DNA of 64,000 nt, from positions 1 through 64,000 of the forward strand of contig JASVEC010000082.1 of the NCBI GenBank assembly GCA_030770535.1, in the 5' to 3' direction. Each line of letters begins with the position of its first letter. Within the stretch, counting starts at the first letter, position 1. The stretch comes from Batkoa obscura. Lineage: Eukaryota; Entomophthoromycota; Entomophthoromycetes; Entomophthorales; Batkoaceae. Under the pieces are notes generated by a model. That model was not told where the DNA came from. It ran no database searches and saw only the letters and a list, made by a program, of their open reading frames with translations. Shown one piece after another: positions 35,201 through 47,018 of this stretch. A program made the translations under genes and the position numbers.

Positions 35201-36581
35201 TAATGCAACGCAGGTAAAATAGAATTATCGTTAAAAGATAAGAGCGATAATAATATAATAAAACGTATTTAGGGTAAAGCTATGTTAAAATTATATGGTG
35301 AGGGGGATCCTACTGGTCGTGGAGAAGGATTTTCATTTGTCAGAGTCTCTATGAAAGATATCTTTTTAAGAGCTGGTGAAAAAGCTGAAGAAAAATTAGG
35401 TAAACATTTATAATTTATATTATTTATTAACAATAATTAACAATAATTAGCTGAAATTGAAGCTCGACCTAAAAGTGCTCATCGATATAATGTTGCTGAA
35501 CAACAAAAAATTTATAGGGAAGAAGTAAATTTGAAGTTTTATAGAAAGAATACTTATATTAATGAGAAATTATTTAAACTTAGATAACTAGAATTTGGGA
35601 TACTCAGAATGCATTTTTAGCTAATACAGATGATTTTCAATTAACTGAAGAGGATAGTGATGAAGATATTGTAGGTCATCAACCGGTAAGTTTTAAGATA
35701 ACATTTGTATTAGAATAACAATCAATAATTTAACCCATATTAATATTAATATGTTATTTGACCTGAATTATTATTTTATTAGAATTCTCTATTTCTTAAA
35801 AGAGACCCCAGTTTAGATTTAAGAACAGCCAAATCTTCCCGTCAATCTTCAGTTTCGCCAAAGCACATTGAATCACCATTTGAAACTGGGTCTATTGCAG
35901 GCACAAATAATTTAGAAGATGATATCTCAGTAGCTGGTTCTATTGGTTCCAATAAATCGGAATTAAGTAAAAAGAAAGTGTTGATTGTTAAAAGATTAGT
36001 GAGTTTTTCGATTAAAAGCTCATAGTTAATGGGGGTATTAATGAGGTATTATTAGGTACGTAAAATGGGTCAAGAAGAATGGGTTACGGAAAAAATTACA
36101 CACCCGGCCGTTATTAAAGCGTACATGAGGAGAAGGGACACAATTAGAAATCCAAAATTGAAGTAAATTAATATTAATGCAAACAAGAATTTATATCAAT
36201 GTATTAATATATTATTTAGTGAACCAATATCTGTCGATGAATTGAGAAAAAGGTAAATTAATTTTATATATTTATATTTTAATAAAATCATTAAATTATA
36301 ATATGATTAACAGAACCGCGGATCAACTTGTTAAAGTTAAAAATTCAAAAGAAAGAAGATTAAATAAATTAAAAGCACAGGAAGCTACTCAAGGTGGTAC
36401 TATTCCTTCTCATTTAGCCCCAAGGGGTAAAAAAGAATTGATTGTAAGCAGAATTTATTGAATGGATTTTTGTTGTATATTAATTATAATTACTTTATTT
36501 TAGCGTAAATGTGGCAATTGTGGTGAATTGGGTCATATGAAAACAAATCGTAAATGTCCAAAATATCATGAGTTTAATTAA
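32234..36581 (+). CDS. TAF1: TFIID subunit TAF1, no bromodomain
   Basis: About 19 exons separated by some 18 short introns (first intron 32303-32372; others around 33138-33187, 34047-34109, 35213-35272, 36444-36503); ATG 32234 (MSLNGLFFGNIDEEGNLETD), stop 36581. The N-terminus is acidic, as expected of the TBP-binding region. The central DUF3591 domain is recognisable: RLLKKARKMGITGISLLGKN, AGVAQRLQPPFFKTRL, RRWHRPPIHFPIG, YPQQDVPGPHSRRITT, IKNRLQVAAFRLIRA, FAEYSRSGPSVGYWKLRP and EGDPTGRGEGFSFVRVSMK. The C-terminus holds the TAF1 zinc knuckle CGNCGELGHMKTNRKCP and ends 11 residues or fewer later; tandem bromodomains are absent, as in yeast Taf1. It is the scaffold of TFIID at RNA polymerase II promoters. 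Convergent with RPA135 (287 bp between stops). Confidence 0.92.
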
Positions 36582-36867
36582 AGTAAGAAACAATGTTTTT
36601 AATGGATAAGTGGGATTGGATGTGAGTAAGGAATTTATTTTTAAAAAAAAGTAATGCTTTTAAATTATTAAAAAATAATTAAATAAAATTTTCTATTTTT
36701 ATTAAACTATTTTTATAAATTTAAAATTAAAATTAAATTTTTAATACTATTTTTATTTTAAATGCAATAAAAATAGTTAATAAAAAAGAGAATGAAAAAT
36801 AACTAATCTATCTATAAAAAAGTATCACCAACTTCATATTGTCTTACAACTCCGCTTTCTTTTTAAC

Positions 36868-39800
36868 TTATTCAGTAATTGCTAAATTCAATTTAATATT
36901 CATAGCCATTAATTCAGTAGCTAAAAATCTAAATACATAAGGTATAGCAATTAAATCAATGGAAGAATTTTCTAAACAAGTACGGCATTGTAAATGACGT
37001 TTGTTATTTAACTTGTTATTACTAATCGATAATGTTGATAAAAAGGAACCACATGTACGGCAAACATAAACCTAATAAAATAATAATAATTAAAAAAAAT
37101 TAAAAAAATAAAAACTATTTTACCTGAGAATAATCCGAACAATTCATTAATCTATCTTGTAATAAAAAGGAAACTCCATGAGCCAATAAAGAATCTCTTT
37201 CCATCTCACCAAATCGAATACCACCTGCCCTCTTTCTCCCTTTAATTGGTTGTTGAGTTAATGCATGAACAGGACCAGTTGCTCTCACTTGGTATTTATC
37301 TGAAACCATATGTCTTAAACGTTGGTAATAGACCACCTAATAACAAATAAATAAATAGTAATAATAAATGATAAGATCACTTACTCCAAGATAAATATCC
37401 ACTTTGAATTCTTCACCAGTAATACCCGAATACATTGGTTCATTACCATAATAATTATAACCTGCTTTAATCAATTGTTCACCAAAATAATCTGTTGCTG
37501 TGTCTTTTTCATTAAATGTAAATGGTGTAGCATCTTGTTCTAAACCATGTAAAGCTCCTGCTTTACCTGCCATACTTTCAACAAACATACCGATAGTCAT
37601 TCGAGATGGGAAAGCATGTGGATTAATAATAATATCTGGCTGAATACCAGATTCTGAAAAGGGCATATCAATAGCTGGCCATTTTTGACTGCATACACCT
37701 TTTTGACCATGTCGAGATGAAAACTTATCGCCAATAATTGGAGATCTAGGTACTCGAAATTTAATGATTAATTTAGTTAATTCTCGATTACCCAATGGAC
37801 TACCAGTTAAAATGACGTCATCAATAATAGCATCTTCACTTGATTTATATTTAATAATCTTAGTTTTATTAGTAATATGGTTATGAACCGCATATAAAGC
37901 AGAACCAGTTGTTAATTTAGCCCCAATAAAAGGCAAACCGTCTTTATCTAATGTATCATTGATAGAAGGTGCTACTTTACTTCCAGGTGCAAATCCAAAA
38001 TGTGCTGTTCTAACTTCACCTCGATTTAGATTTTCTTCCAAATCAATAACTTCTGTTTTATAAACAGTACCATAACCAAATCCTCTTTCATGAGATGATT
38101 TATTTAATATCATAGCATCTTCCATATCATAACCAGTATATGAAATAACACATACAACGGCATTAGTGCCATTAGGAAATTCATCTAAAGCATAATTATT
38201 ATGTAATTTAGGACGAACAATTGGAGATTGTCCAGTTTGTAATCGATATAATTTATTATCAGTTCTATATTTTAATGCTTGTGCTGGTGTACCCATAGTT
38301 TGTTTACCCATTTGACATTGATACATATTACGTGGACTTTGATTAAAATCTGAAAATGGAGTTAAGTTAGCAACAACACTTAATATATTAGTTGGTGTAT
38401 ATTCAATGTGAGTAGTTATACCAGGTACAATATCTTCTTTCATACATGCAATTTCCATATAAACTTGCTCAAATGGTCCAATAATATCTTGTTTTCCATT
38501 TTCAATGTATTTAACTGGTCGTGTCATACGTGATGGTGATGAAAATAAATACAATCCAGGATATTGTCCACCATTACTTGGGGGTATATAACCGATTTCT
38601 AAATCCAATGGTATATCATTAGATCCATTAATTTTGATTTTTCTTAATTGTTTAGCAATAAGTAATGCATCTTCTATATTACAATATCCAATTAATTTAC
38701 CATCTAATTGAACTGAAATTGAATCTTTTGTACCAGTATAAATACTAGTAATTGGTGTAACACCAAGGGTAACTAATACGTTTAATACATTATTAACATT
38801 TGGAAATCTAGTAACAATGTGACATTTATGAGCTAAATGATTTAATAAACCACAAGGAGAACCATCCGGTGTATGTACTGGACATAAAAATCCCCATGCT
38901 TCTGGTAATAATTTACGTACTGAGGTTGTTTTTAATTCAGCAAAGAAAGCACCACGATGAATACATTGAAAGTGAGAAATATAACGTAGAAAATTTAATT
39001 TTTCTGCAGCAATAACGTAACCTGCTACTTGCATTTGATCCAATCCAGATTTACTAACCAAATTTCCTGTTGCTAAAAAGAAATGTAATTTACTACCAAT
39101 ATCTGAATTAATTCTGTTAATAATCGTATTGATATAATTTTTTTTCATTATATCCGCTGTACTATTTTTACGACGATGATCTAGAGTTAAAGCTATTTTA
39201 ATGTTATTTAAATAATCATCAATTCTTTCCTTTAAGATAGCATTGTATAACTGACCACCCAATAAAACTTCGTGAAATTGAGGAGAATCTGGATTATCTG
39301 CACAAACTTTACCTGCAGCTAAAGCATATAATTTACTAATCATATGAATTAATAAATTAAATTTATCAAGATTATTATTCAAATGAACAAATATCAAATC
39401 TTTCAATAATACTTTTCCAATTTCATGTAATGGTAAACCATCATCTACGTCCATAACTACTCGAAATTTACTAGCTAAATATTCCAAACATTGCTTATTA
39501 GTAAACACATTATATTCTTTAAAACTTCTTAATAAAACTTCAACGCGATCAATTAAAAAGGAATTATCAATATCTTCTTTAACAATGGCATCAAAAATAT
39601 CTTTATCACTAACTTCTAAAAACGCTTTTAATACAATCATTGCTGGTACTAAGTATTCTTGTTTTCTATAATAAAATTTAACAACACAGTTACCATCTGT
39701 AAGATAATGAACTGTAATTGTAGATGAAGTTTCATCATCTCTTACACATCTAATAACAGCACCATAATTAGAATAATTAGACCCACGATTACTGAAAGAA

Positions 39801-40443
39801 GGTCGAACTAATAAAGTTACCTAATAAAAAAAAGAGTTAAATACTAGCTTAAAAAATAGTAAAACAATAAACTTACAATATTTCTTCTAGGTGCAATTAA
39901 CAAACGGATAATTTTTTCAATCCCATTAATAATAAAATAACCTCCCATTTCCTCGGATTCTTCATGTTTACTCACCAATTTTTTGGGTCCAAATTTATAC
40001 AAGTTACATTTACTTGATTTAATCATAATAGGAGCTTGGCCTAAAATTTTAGGTTCACTTATTATAGGTCCATCATTAATTTGATAACAAAGTTTAGCAC
40101 TAATAGCACCAGCATAGGTAGTTCTTCTTTCTCTACATTCACTTGGATAAACCAATCGATCTGAAGAATATTTTTCTCGATCCGAAAGTACTGGACGAGA
40201 AATACTAACATTTTCGATCCAAATTTTAATTCGATTCCCTTTAACTCGTTCTGTTAATGTACTACCATCATAAAATATTTTGGGTCGGATGTTTTTTATA
40301 GCAAGGTCAAGGATACCACGGGTATCATTAGGGCGATCACATGTAAAAATATTGTTAAAGCCTTCAATATGATGACGGGTAATGGTCTGTAAATCAGGGT
40401 ATTGGAAATTATCACTTTGTGTGCTTGTGGTGTTCGGGGCCAT
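36868..40443 (-). CDS. RPA135: RNA polymerase I second-largest subunit (RPA135/RPA2)
   Basis: Four exons: 39877-40443, 37385-39820, 37124-37336 and 36868-37071 (introns 56, 48 and 52 bp), 1,139 aa, close to the 1,135-1,203 aa of human and yeast orthologues. Pol I identity is shown by the N-terminus ([56 protein letters not shown]) and by the C-terminal [20 protein letters not shown]. The C4 zinc site follows ([21 protein letters not shown]), then [17 protein letters not shown]. Universal beta-subunit motifs are intact: [58 protein letters not shown]. It forms half of the catalytic cleft for rRNA synthesis in the nucleolus. Both ends are complete. Confidence 0.95.
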
Positions 40444-42202
40444 TTCTTTAATCTATAATATGGTTAAAATTAGAAAATAGATTTTCTGGGCTATGAATGA
40501 AAATTTATGGGACTTTATAAATTTGATCCGAGGATTGAAATTTTGGGCAAAGATGTTATTCTGGATTTGCTTTTGAGAATAAGTTAAATTCATTATAATC
40601 CAAGTCTTTGATTTTGGTTAACAATAATGATAATAAATCAATATAGATACTATGAAATTTTTTTGTGATTAATAGCTTTTTTTTTACTACCAATTAGTTT
40701 AAACATGATTTTTCTTACCTACCTTGAAGTTATAATCAAATAAAAAAATTATTATATGGAATATAACTCTGGTCCAAATTGTTGATTTAGTCATGCTTTA
40801 GTTTTCTCACTTCATTCTCTTAAAAGGGTTATTTTTAAAGCAATGAGATATTTCTTCATTTAATAATTTTACTAACAATCTTTCCGCTCAAATAGTGCTT
40901 AAAAAATGGAAAGGGTAATGAAACCGAGAAAATATTCTCATACCTTTTGGAAATATTTGAACTTGTTATATCAAGGATAAAGTAAAAAATTGATAATAAG
41001 TTAAAATGCGCAAAGTGTTTAGCAATTTCAAAATAGTCAATTGTCAGTGCTTAATATCCTAATTTAAGAATTAAGTAATTATTTTCACAATAAATATTAG
41101 TTTCAAAAACCTTGTACCTAGTTTATACGCTATTTATATTATTTTGCAGAAGGATAAACAATACAAAATAGATGATGTCAATGCTCAAAGGTAGTTCATA
41201 AAATAATGTTGTCAATTTATAATTTATTAGTTTAAGATAAAGCTAGCTCTTATTATACAATTTATGGTGGTATGATAATGATTAAATTTTAATGCAAATA
41301 CATCTATTGCAATTCTTTTTTAGCCTATTTAACGTCTTATTTAAGAAAAAAATCAATGTTAAAATATACTTAAATGATCAGCTATCAGAAAAATTGGGTA
41401 TGCAAATAGACTACTTATAAAAACTATTGCCAAAAAGTTACAAAAGAGCTGCAACAGCTGCATTCAAATAACTTCACATTCGAGTGGACATCGAGTTTAC
41501 AATTATTTTATTTCTTTTATAAATTATGTAATTGTTCATTAAAAATAAAATTTATACTAAATATCAGATAAAGTATTAGGACCAGGCTTTAAAAAATCGT
41601 TTATACAAATTATTTAACTATAAAAGGTATCGTTAAATGGGTTTTTAAAGAGGTAAAGCATATGTAGCCATCAATTTGTTGAACCTAAAATAGTGCAATT
41701 TTAAATTAGTATTTTTTGACTGTTTGAGTTGAATTAAAGCCTAATTTTAAGCTGAGCGAATTGATACTACTGAGGGATTTTAAAAATGATAGTTTCATTT
41801 TTGATAGCCAAGCTGTTAACATTTGCCATAGTTTACTTTTGAGCATTAATTGCTATACTGTCCTATCATTATAGTAGCATGTGAATAATCTTAGTTTAAT
41901 ATAGCCGAATTTCGATATTTTTATATTTTCATTAACGATTTCAATTCATCCTAATTCCCTCGAATTTTGGTTTGATGATCTTTAAAATTCCATTTTTGGA
42001 ATTTTTTTTACTTTTATAACAAAATCGACAAGTTATTTAAAAATAATTGAAGATCGGGGATGTATATCAAAGAGCTTCACTAAAATCCAAGTCAATCAAT
42101 AAAGAGGTTAATTTGAATTTTTTAAATCCTCTATTTTTTATTAATATTTTTCTATTTTCTATCTATTTTTTGAAGCCCGGTTGCTTCACGTTTTGAAAAA
42201 AA
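40444..42202. other. Intergenic with one MITE and a promoter relic
   Basis: 1.76 kb without a supported gene. It contains the MITE at 40842-40941. Around 41118-41270 is sequence resembling the promoter block of the cysteine-rich peptide genes (ACGCTATTTATATTATTTTG, then GAAGGATAAACAATAC) on the minus strand, but without an adjacent coding region. Confidence 0.4.
40842..40941 (+). mobile_element. MITE copy, worn 5' end
   Basis: Core AATTTTACTAACAATCTTTC and CGCTCAAATAGTGCTTAAAA are well kept; the ends (ATGAGATATTTC, ATATTCTCA) have drifted. Confidence 0.7.
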
Positions 42203-43797
42203 ATGAAACTTCAACTTACATGGATAATAATTGCTCTTTTATCAGGTCAAATTGCTTCTTTAGACCCAAAAGCAAAAGATGTGAAAAATGAATCTTCAAT
42301 AAAAGATAAAAATACTGTAAAAGAATTAGCAAACAATAAAGAGCCTCAAGTTTCTCCTCAATTTGGCGCTCAAGGTCAATTTGGTGCTCAAGACTCATTT
42401 GGTGGCCATGCTCAATTTGGTGAAGCTCAAGGGCAGTTTGGCGGAATGGATCAATTTGGAGGAGGTCAAGGACAGTTTGGCGGAATGGATCAATTTGGAG
42501 GAGGTCAAGATCAATTCGGAGGGGCTCAAGGACAATTTGGAGGAGGCCAAGGACAGTTTGGAGGAGGTCAAGGGCAGTTTGGCGGAATAGATCAATTTGG
42601 AGGAGGTCAAGACCAATTCGGAGGGGCTCAAGGACAATTTGGAGGAGTTCAAGACCAATTCGGGGGAGCTCAAGGACAATTTGGAGGAGGTCAAGGACAG
42701 TTTGGCGGAATGGATCAATTTGGAGGAGGTCAAGACCAATTCGGAGGGGCTCAAGGACAATTTGGAGGAGGTCAAGACCAATTCGGAGGGGCTCAAGGAC
42801 AATTTGGAGGAGGTCAAGACCAATTCGGAGGGGCTCAAGGACAATTTGGAGGAGGTCAAGACCAATTCGGAGGGGCTCAAGGACAATTTGGAGGAGGTCA
42901 AGACCAATTCGGAGGGGCTCAAGGACAATTTGGAGGAGGTCAAGACCAATTCGGAGGGGCTCAAGGACAATTTGGAGGAGGTCAAGGGCAATTCGGAGGG
43001 GCTCAAGGGCAATTCGGAGGGCAAGATCAATTTGGAGGAACTCAAGGACAATTTGGAGGAGCTCAAGGGCAATTCGGAGGAGGTCAAGGACAATTTGGTG
43101 GTCAAGGACAGTTTGGAGGAGCACAAGGCCAATTTGGTGGTCAAGGACAGTTTGGAGGAGCACAAGGCCAATTTGGTGGTGGACAAAATCTTCCAAGAGG
43201 GTCCACCAAACCTCCACCAAACGGTTTAGTAAGTCCAAACCAGCTTCCACCTAGGATTTTAAAATTCTTTGGCTCTTATGGAAACAAAGGAGGTCTTATT
43301 GATGTGTTCACTGAGGATGATGTACCAAAAAGTATATGGGATGGCAAAATTGGAAACCGCCCAGGTAATAATTAATCCACTATTTTAATACTGTATTAAC
43401 ATATTTAGATGGAACTTATCAAAGAAACCGCCTATCAAGATCACTTTATATTGGAAAGATTAGAATTCCTTATGGTGCAAGAGGCTGCTCAACTAATATT
43501 TTTGAATGGACTTTCAAACATACTCTTACTCATCTTACCCAAGATATTATCGATCTTTTAAACATGTCGCTCCATGGAGATATTAATAGTTTAGCTATCT
43601 GGGTGTCAGAATTCGGATTCATGCATAGTGTTGGACTTATTGAGGATGTCTTTAATCTAGTTAACCCAGTGAATCTTGCCAATACCGTTTTTCAATTTGC
43701 TGGTGGTAAAAAAGAAGGTTTTTGTCTTGCAGGTACTGTAGAGTCTTTTGAAAATTACAGACGTAAAAAAGCTTTAGGATTAAGGAATGTTACTTAG
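42203..43797 (+). CDS. Secreted QFGG-repeat protein with a conserved-looking C-terminal domain
   Basis: Exon 1 42203-43364, intron 43365-43408 (44 bp), exon 2 43409-43797; 516 aa. Signal peptide MKLQLTWIIIALLSGQIAS, a Lys/Asn-rich linker, then residues about 52-328 made of tandem QFGG-type units (GGQDQFGGAQGQFGG, GGMDQFGGGQ). At the DNA level a 42-bp unit is repeated six times almost perfectly within 42727-42980, so the array is young. The non-repetitive C-terminus (about 190 aa) begins NLPRGSTKPPPNGL and includes RILKFFGSYGNKGGLIDVFT, LYIGKIRIPYGARGCSTNIF and LNMSLHGDINSLAIWVSEFG. I do not recognise it. Gly/Gln-rich repeats are typical of adhesive, gel- or film-forming extracellular proteins, so a spore-coat or adhesive role is possible but inferred. 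Confidence 0.8.
42359..43185 (+). repeat. In-gene tandem array coding for QFGG units
   Basis: Nested repeats of 21-24 bp grouped into a 42-bp higher-order unit, the latter in six nearly identical consecutive copies. The array keeps all three forward frames and reverse frames largely open, which creates long spurious ORFs (344 and 263 codons) on the minus strand. Confidence 0.85.
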
Positions 43798-43918
43798 CTA
43801 GTAAACTAAACTTACTAAGAATTTTAAATAAAATAGTTCAAAGTTATTCAAGACTATTCATGAATATTAATAGTTTTTAAATATTGTTTAAACATCAAAC
43901 TTTAAGATCAACAATATA

Positions 43919-44017
43919 TGGGGATATATTTTTTTATTCAAGAGTTTTACTAACAATCTTTCTGCTCAAATAGTGCTTAAAAAATGGAAAAATAATGAAA
44001 CTGAAAAACAGCCCCAT
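43919..44017 (+). mobile_element. MITE copy abutting the GFA-fold gene
   Basis: Starts TATGGGGATATATTTTTTTA, ends ACAGCCCCAT. Its right end lies within 3 bp of the stop codon (44020) of the minus-strand gene, so the MITE supplies the start of that gene's 3' untranslated region. Confidence 0.8.
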
Positions 44018-44019
44018 AT

Positions 44020-44523
44020 TTATTTGAAATTCTTTTTATGCCAATTTTCAATTGAATCTGTTGGATAATCATTATATAGGCTACATTTACTAGAGTTAGG
44101 ATCTGGAATAGAAACCCATGAGGCTTTAGAGTTTAATTTTATATGGCAAATGTTGTAATCACCTTCGTTTGGCAACTCTGAATCAATAGCAGAAGCGAAA
44201 GGATAAAAATAGTCTTTATATGTCGGATCATATGCCCAAAGGTTGGAGCTACAATTACCACAAAAATAACGAGTGTTCCCACTAACTTTTTGCTTCTCTG
44301 TTGAATCGTTATAGTTCATGATAGCTTTGTAACCTTTGAGTTCTATACCTTTATTTACTTCATATTCTAAGGTTGAGTATGCTCCCATTATATTTATTGC
44401 ATAACCTCCACCGCCTTGTACTTTTCGACATATGGAACAATAGCATCGATTATATGGGACTGGAGTACTACTAGTGAATGTAAACTTTATTCCTTTACAG
44501 TGACAAGATCCTTCCAATTTCAT
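44020..44523 (-). CDS. GFA/CENP-V-fold zinc protein
   Basis: 167 aa, intronless, ATG at 44523 (MKLEGSCHCKGIKFTFTSST). The zinc ligands of the GFA (glutathione-dependent formaldehyde-activating enzyme-like) family are all present: SCHCKGIKF, RCYCSICRKVQGGGG and FCGNCSSNLWAYDP. Length fits a single-domain member. Such proteins are widespread small fungal enzymes whose substrates are mostly unknown, so I do not claim formaldehyde metabolism. The stop codon is next to a MITE insertion. Start choice is supported by the immediate MxxEGSCHC pattern usual in the family. Confidence 0.88.
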   Translation of the reverse strand: MKLEGSCHCKGIKFTFTSSTPVPYNRCYCSICRKVQGGGGYAINIMGAYSTLEYEVNKGIELKGYKAIMNYNDSTEKQKVSGNTRYFCGNCSSNLWAYDPTYKDYFYPFASAIDSELPNEGDYNICHIKLNSKASWVSIPDPNSSKCSLYNDYPTDSIENWHKKNFK

Positions 44524-44883
44524 ATTAGAAAAAGACTTAAAATAGTTTTTAAAAGCCTATACAAATCAAATTAAATTTGGTTTATATATTGTTCGAATCA
44601 ATTACGTGTTGTTGTCATCTATTGGCCTTTCAAAATTAAAGCGCAATTGGGCTAATATTTACAGAATTTATTTACACCATTTTCAAAAAAAGGGTATACT
44701 CTAGAAAAAAAGTTACATATTTGATAAAAAAAACCTAATCAACTTGGTTGGTATTAAAAAGATGAATAGTCAAAAATTCCAAAAATTAGCCTTGAGGCAA
44801 AAAAATGGCTCAAGCAAAAAAACGCTAAATTAAATCGTTAGATCAAATAACTTTAATTTAATCAATATATTTAAAATACAATA

Positions 44884-45295
44884 TGGGGCTGTATTTTTTT
44901 AAGAGTTTTACTAACAATCTTTCTACCTAAGTAGCACTTAAAAAATGAAGAGTAACGAAATCAAAAAAAAGATCCCCATAATAGTATTTCAGATTTTTTA
45001 AAATTTTACTATATGGGAGTGTTTTTTTTGACTTCATTGCTTTTTCCATTTTTTAAGCGCTATTTAAGCGGAAAATTTAGTAGTAAAATTCTCAAACATA
45101 AAAATACATCCCCATATTTTTGCCTTGTAGCACAAAATGATTCTTTATTCACTTCAATCTGATACCACAAACGATGAGCTCTTTTTAAGAATATAAGGAT
45201 GAATTTTTCTGTTAAGAACTTTACTAACAATTTTTCTGTTCAAACAGCACTTAAAAGATGGAAAAAGTAATGAAATAAAAAAAAAACACCTCCGT
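44884..45295. mobile_element. Cluster of three MITE copies
   Basis: 44884-44978 (plus, starts TATGGGGCTGTATTTTTTTA), 45014-45114 (minus, starts TATGGGAGTGTTTTTTTTGA, ends ACATCCCCATAT) and 45194-45295 (plus, starts ATAAGGATGAATTTTTCTGT). The middle copy is close to the family consensus and probably younger than its neighbours. Apart from these, 44524-45899 shows no gene. Confidence 0.75.
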
Positions 45296-45694
45296 ATTAG
45301 GATCAGAAAAGGGATTGTAATATTAATATTGACAATACACTTTGATGGCAGGTTTCAAGGTAATAAAAATAATAGGGGTAATAGTGTGTTATATATGAAA
45401 TTTATGATAAAGGCGATGATATCAAATACATATTTGATGATCTTTTTCCTATGTCCATTTTATTGAATATAGTTAACTCAATTCAATAGATCAATCAATC
45501 TAAAAAATTCTAATAGATAATTTTAATCCTTAAATTTATACTTTGATTAGTTTATTTTATTAGTAATAATTTTATGCTTTAGTAATAATGATACGCTTTA
45601 TAGTTGAACTTTTACTTATTGATGGTTTTCAATTATAATGGTTTATACCTTGATAAAAAATAAGGATATAAATGTGATATTTGAGAAGAAATAT

Positions 45695-45790
45695 ATGGGT
45701 ATGTTTTTTTGGCTTTGTCGCTTTTTTGATCTTTTAAGTGCTATTTCAACAGAAAGATCGTTAGTAAAGTTCTTAAAAAAACATATTTCT
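45695..45790 (-). mobile_element. MITE copy, diverged
   Basis: Starts ATGGGTATGTTTTTTTGGCT; ends AAAAAAACATATTTCTATA. It lies 110 bp beyond the stop of the first cysteine-rich peptide gene. Confidence 0.7.
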
Positions 45791-45899
45791 ATATAACAAA
45801 CAATTAAATGTTGTTTAAAAGCTCAATATTGATCAGCCTGATGTCATACAAATTAAGATTGTAAAATATCTAAACAAACGAGTTTTACTTTTTTGTGGT

Positions 45900-46106
45900 C
45901 TAACAATCTCTACCACAGCAACATTTACCCCAATCGCAATCTCCATTAATACCCCATCGTGGACTTACAGCATACTGGTGACAAGCGTTCCAACAATCCC
46001 AGTCCCTAAAACAGCCACGTCCAGTAACATTACATCTTCTACAAATACTTAAAGCTTCCAAAAGAAAAAAAAAGAGAATAAATAATAATCTGAAACTGTA
46101 CAGCAT
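45900..46106 (-). CDS. Secreted 10-cysteine peptide, family member 1
   Basis: 68 aa, ATG at 46106. Signal peptide MLYSFRLLFILFFFLLEAL, then a mature part of about 48 residues with ten cysteines: SICRRCNVTGRGC, DWDCWNAC, RWGINGDCDWGKCCCGRDC. The spacing C-x2-C-x6-C-x5-C-x3-C-x14-C-x4-CCC-x3-C is shared by all members of the cluster. Single exon. An upstream TATA-type motif sits at 46221-46245. The scaffold, with a CCC triplet and terminal GxDC, suggests a compact disulfide-rich fold, but I cannot match it to a named family. A role as a secreted effector or antimicrobial peptide is conjecture. This is the most diverged intact member in its loops (VTGRGCFRDWDCW). Confidence 0.8.
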   Translation of the reverse strand: MLYSFRLLFILFFFLLEALSICRRCNVTGRGCFRDWDCWNACHQYAVSPRWGINGDCDWGKCCCGRDC

Positions 46107-46220
46107 TTTGTATAGTCTAAAACAATATAATCATTAATATTTAGAGTTAATTTTTAAAGCTAGGACCTATACCGTTTAAAATAAGAAATAAGAGTTAATA
46201 ATCTCTTGTGTAGTTTTATA

Positions 46221-46245
46221 CTCTATTTATACCATTATTTTTAAG
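46221..46245 (-). promoter_or_regulatory. TATA-type promoter motif of peptide gene 1
   Basis: The minus strand reads CTTAAAAATAATGGTATAAA, about 115-140 bp upstream of the ATG. The same motif at the same spacing precedes every intact member. Confidence 0.55.
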
Positions 46246-46539
46246 GATAGGCAATACAATATTTATAATACTAATATTCAGCGGTAGACTATACATAATA
46301 TCCTATAATTCATCATTTTTACCTTAGAATAAAATTAACTTAAATTATCCACTTTACGATAATATGACAATAAGCGATTTTGATTTAAATGTTTAGCCTT
46401 TTTTCATTGAAAATTTCAATTTAGCATTTATCATATCAACATCAACCCCTTTTATTATTTCAATGCTGATTTTATGCTATAAATTTAATATTATCTAGTG
46501 ACACATTCATAATATAACTTGTTCTTGTTGAGTAAGATT

Positions 46540-46830
46540 TGGTAGTAGGTAAGAATTGGGAATAATATCAAAAAGGAAAAAAAAGACAACGAATAATAAT
46601 TTAAAATTGTTAAGCATTTTACATATTCTAAAGTAAATAGTTGTTAATAATTATGGTTAAATTTTATAGTTTATATTATTATGTTTTATAATGAAAAAAT
46701 AAGGATTAATGAACCTAACGGATAGTTTTAAATACTACTATACAGCCGTTTCTAAGGATAATCATACGAAGTTGATGATATAAAAATCCAAGGATTAGTT
46801 GTATACGAATTTACATACTTCATGGCCACT
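46540..46830 (-). pseudogene. Relic of a cysteine-rich peptide gene (5' end and promoter only)
   Basis: The minus strand still shows the signal-peptide start (MLNNFKLLFVVFF) and about 200 bp of upstream sequence alignable to the promoter of the copy at 48304. No cysteine-rich part is recognisable. A fossil, heavily decayed. Confidence 0.6.
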
Positions 46831-46917
46831 TGCTTTAAAGTAAGATTAACTTCATTTATCAAGTTTGCGAAAATGACGGGATGGATGACCTTGCTTATCA
46901 ATAATGGAGTATAACAT

Positions 46918-47018
46918 ATGTGGATGCTTTTTTTGGCTTATCACTTTTTTCATTTTTTAAGCGCTATTTAAACAAAAAGATTGTTAGTAAAGTTCTTAAA
47001 CAAAAAAATGCATCCTTA
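46918..47018 (-). mobile_element. MITE copy, minus orientation
   Basis: Starts TATGTGGATGCTTTTTTTGG and ends AAAAAAATGCATCCTTATA. Confidence 0.75.

Noticed and set aside
42216-43250. Long minus-strand ORFs (344 and 263 codons) antisense to the QFGG gene, and further plus-strand frames
   Set aside because: They exist only because the coding repeat has a unit length divisible by three, which keeps all frames open. The plus-strand main frame has a signal peptide, an intron and a non-repeat domain; the others have none.
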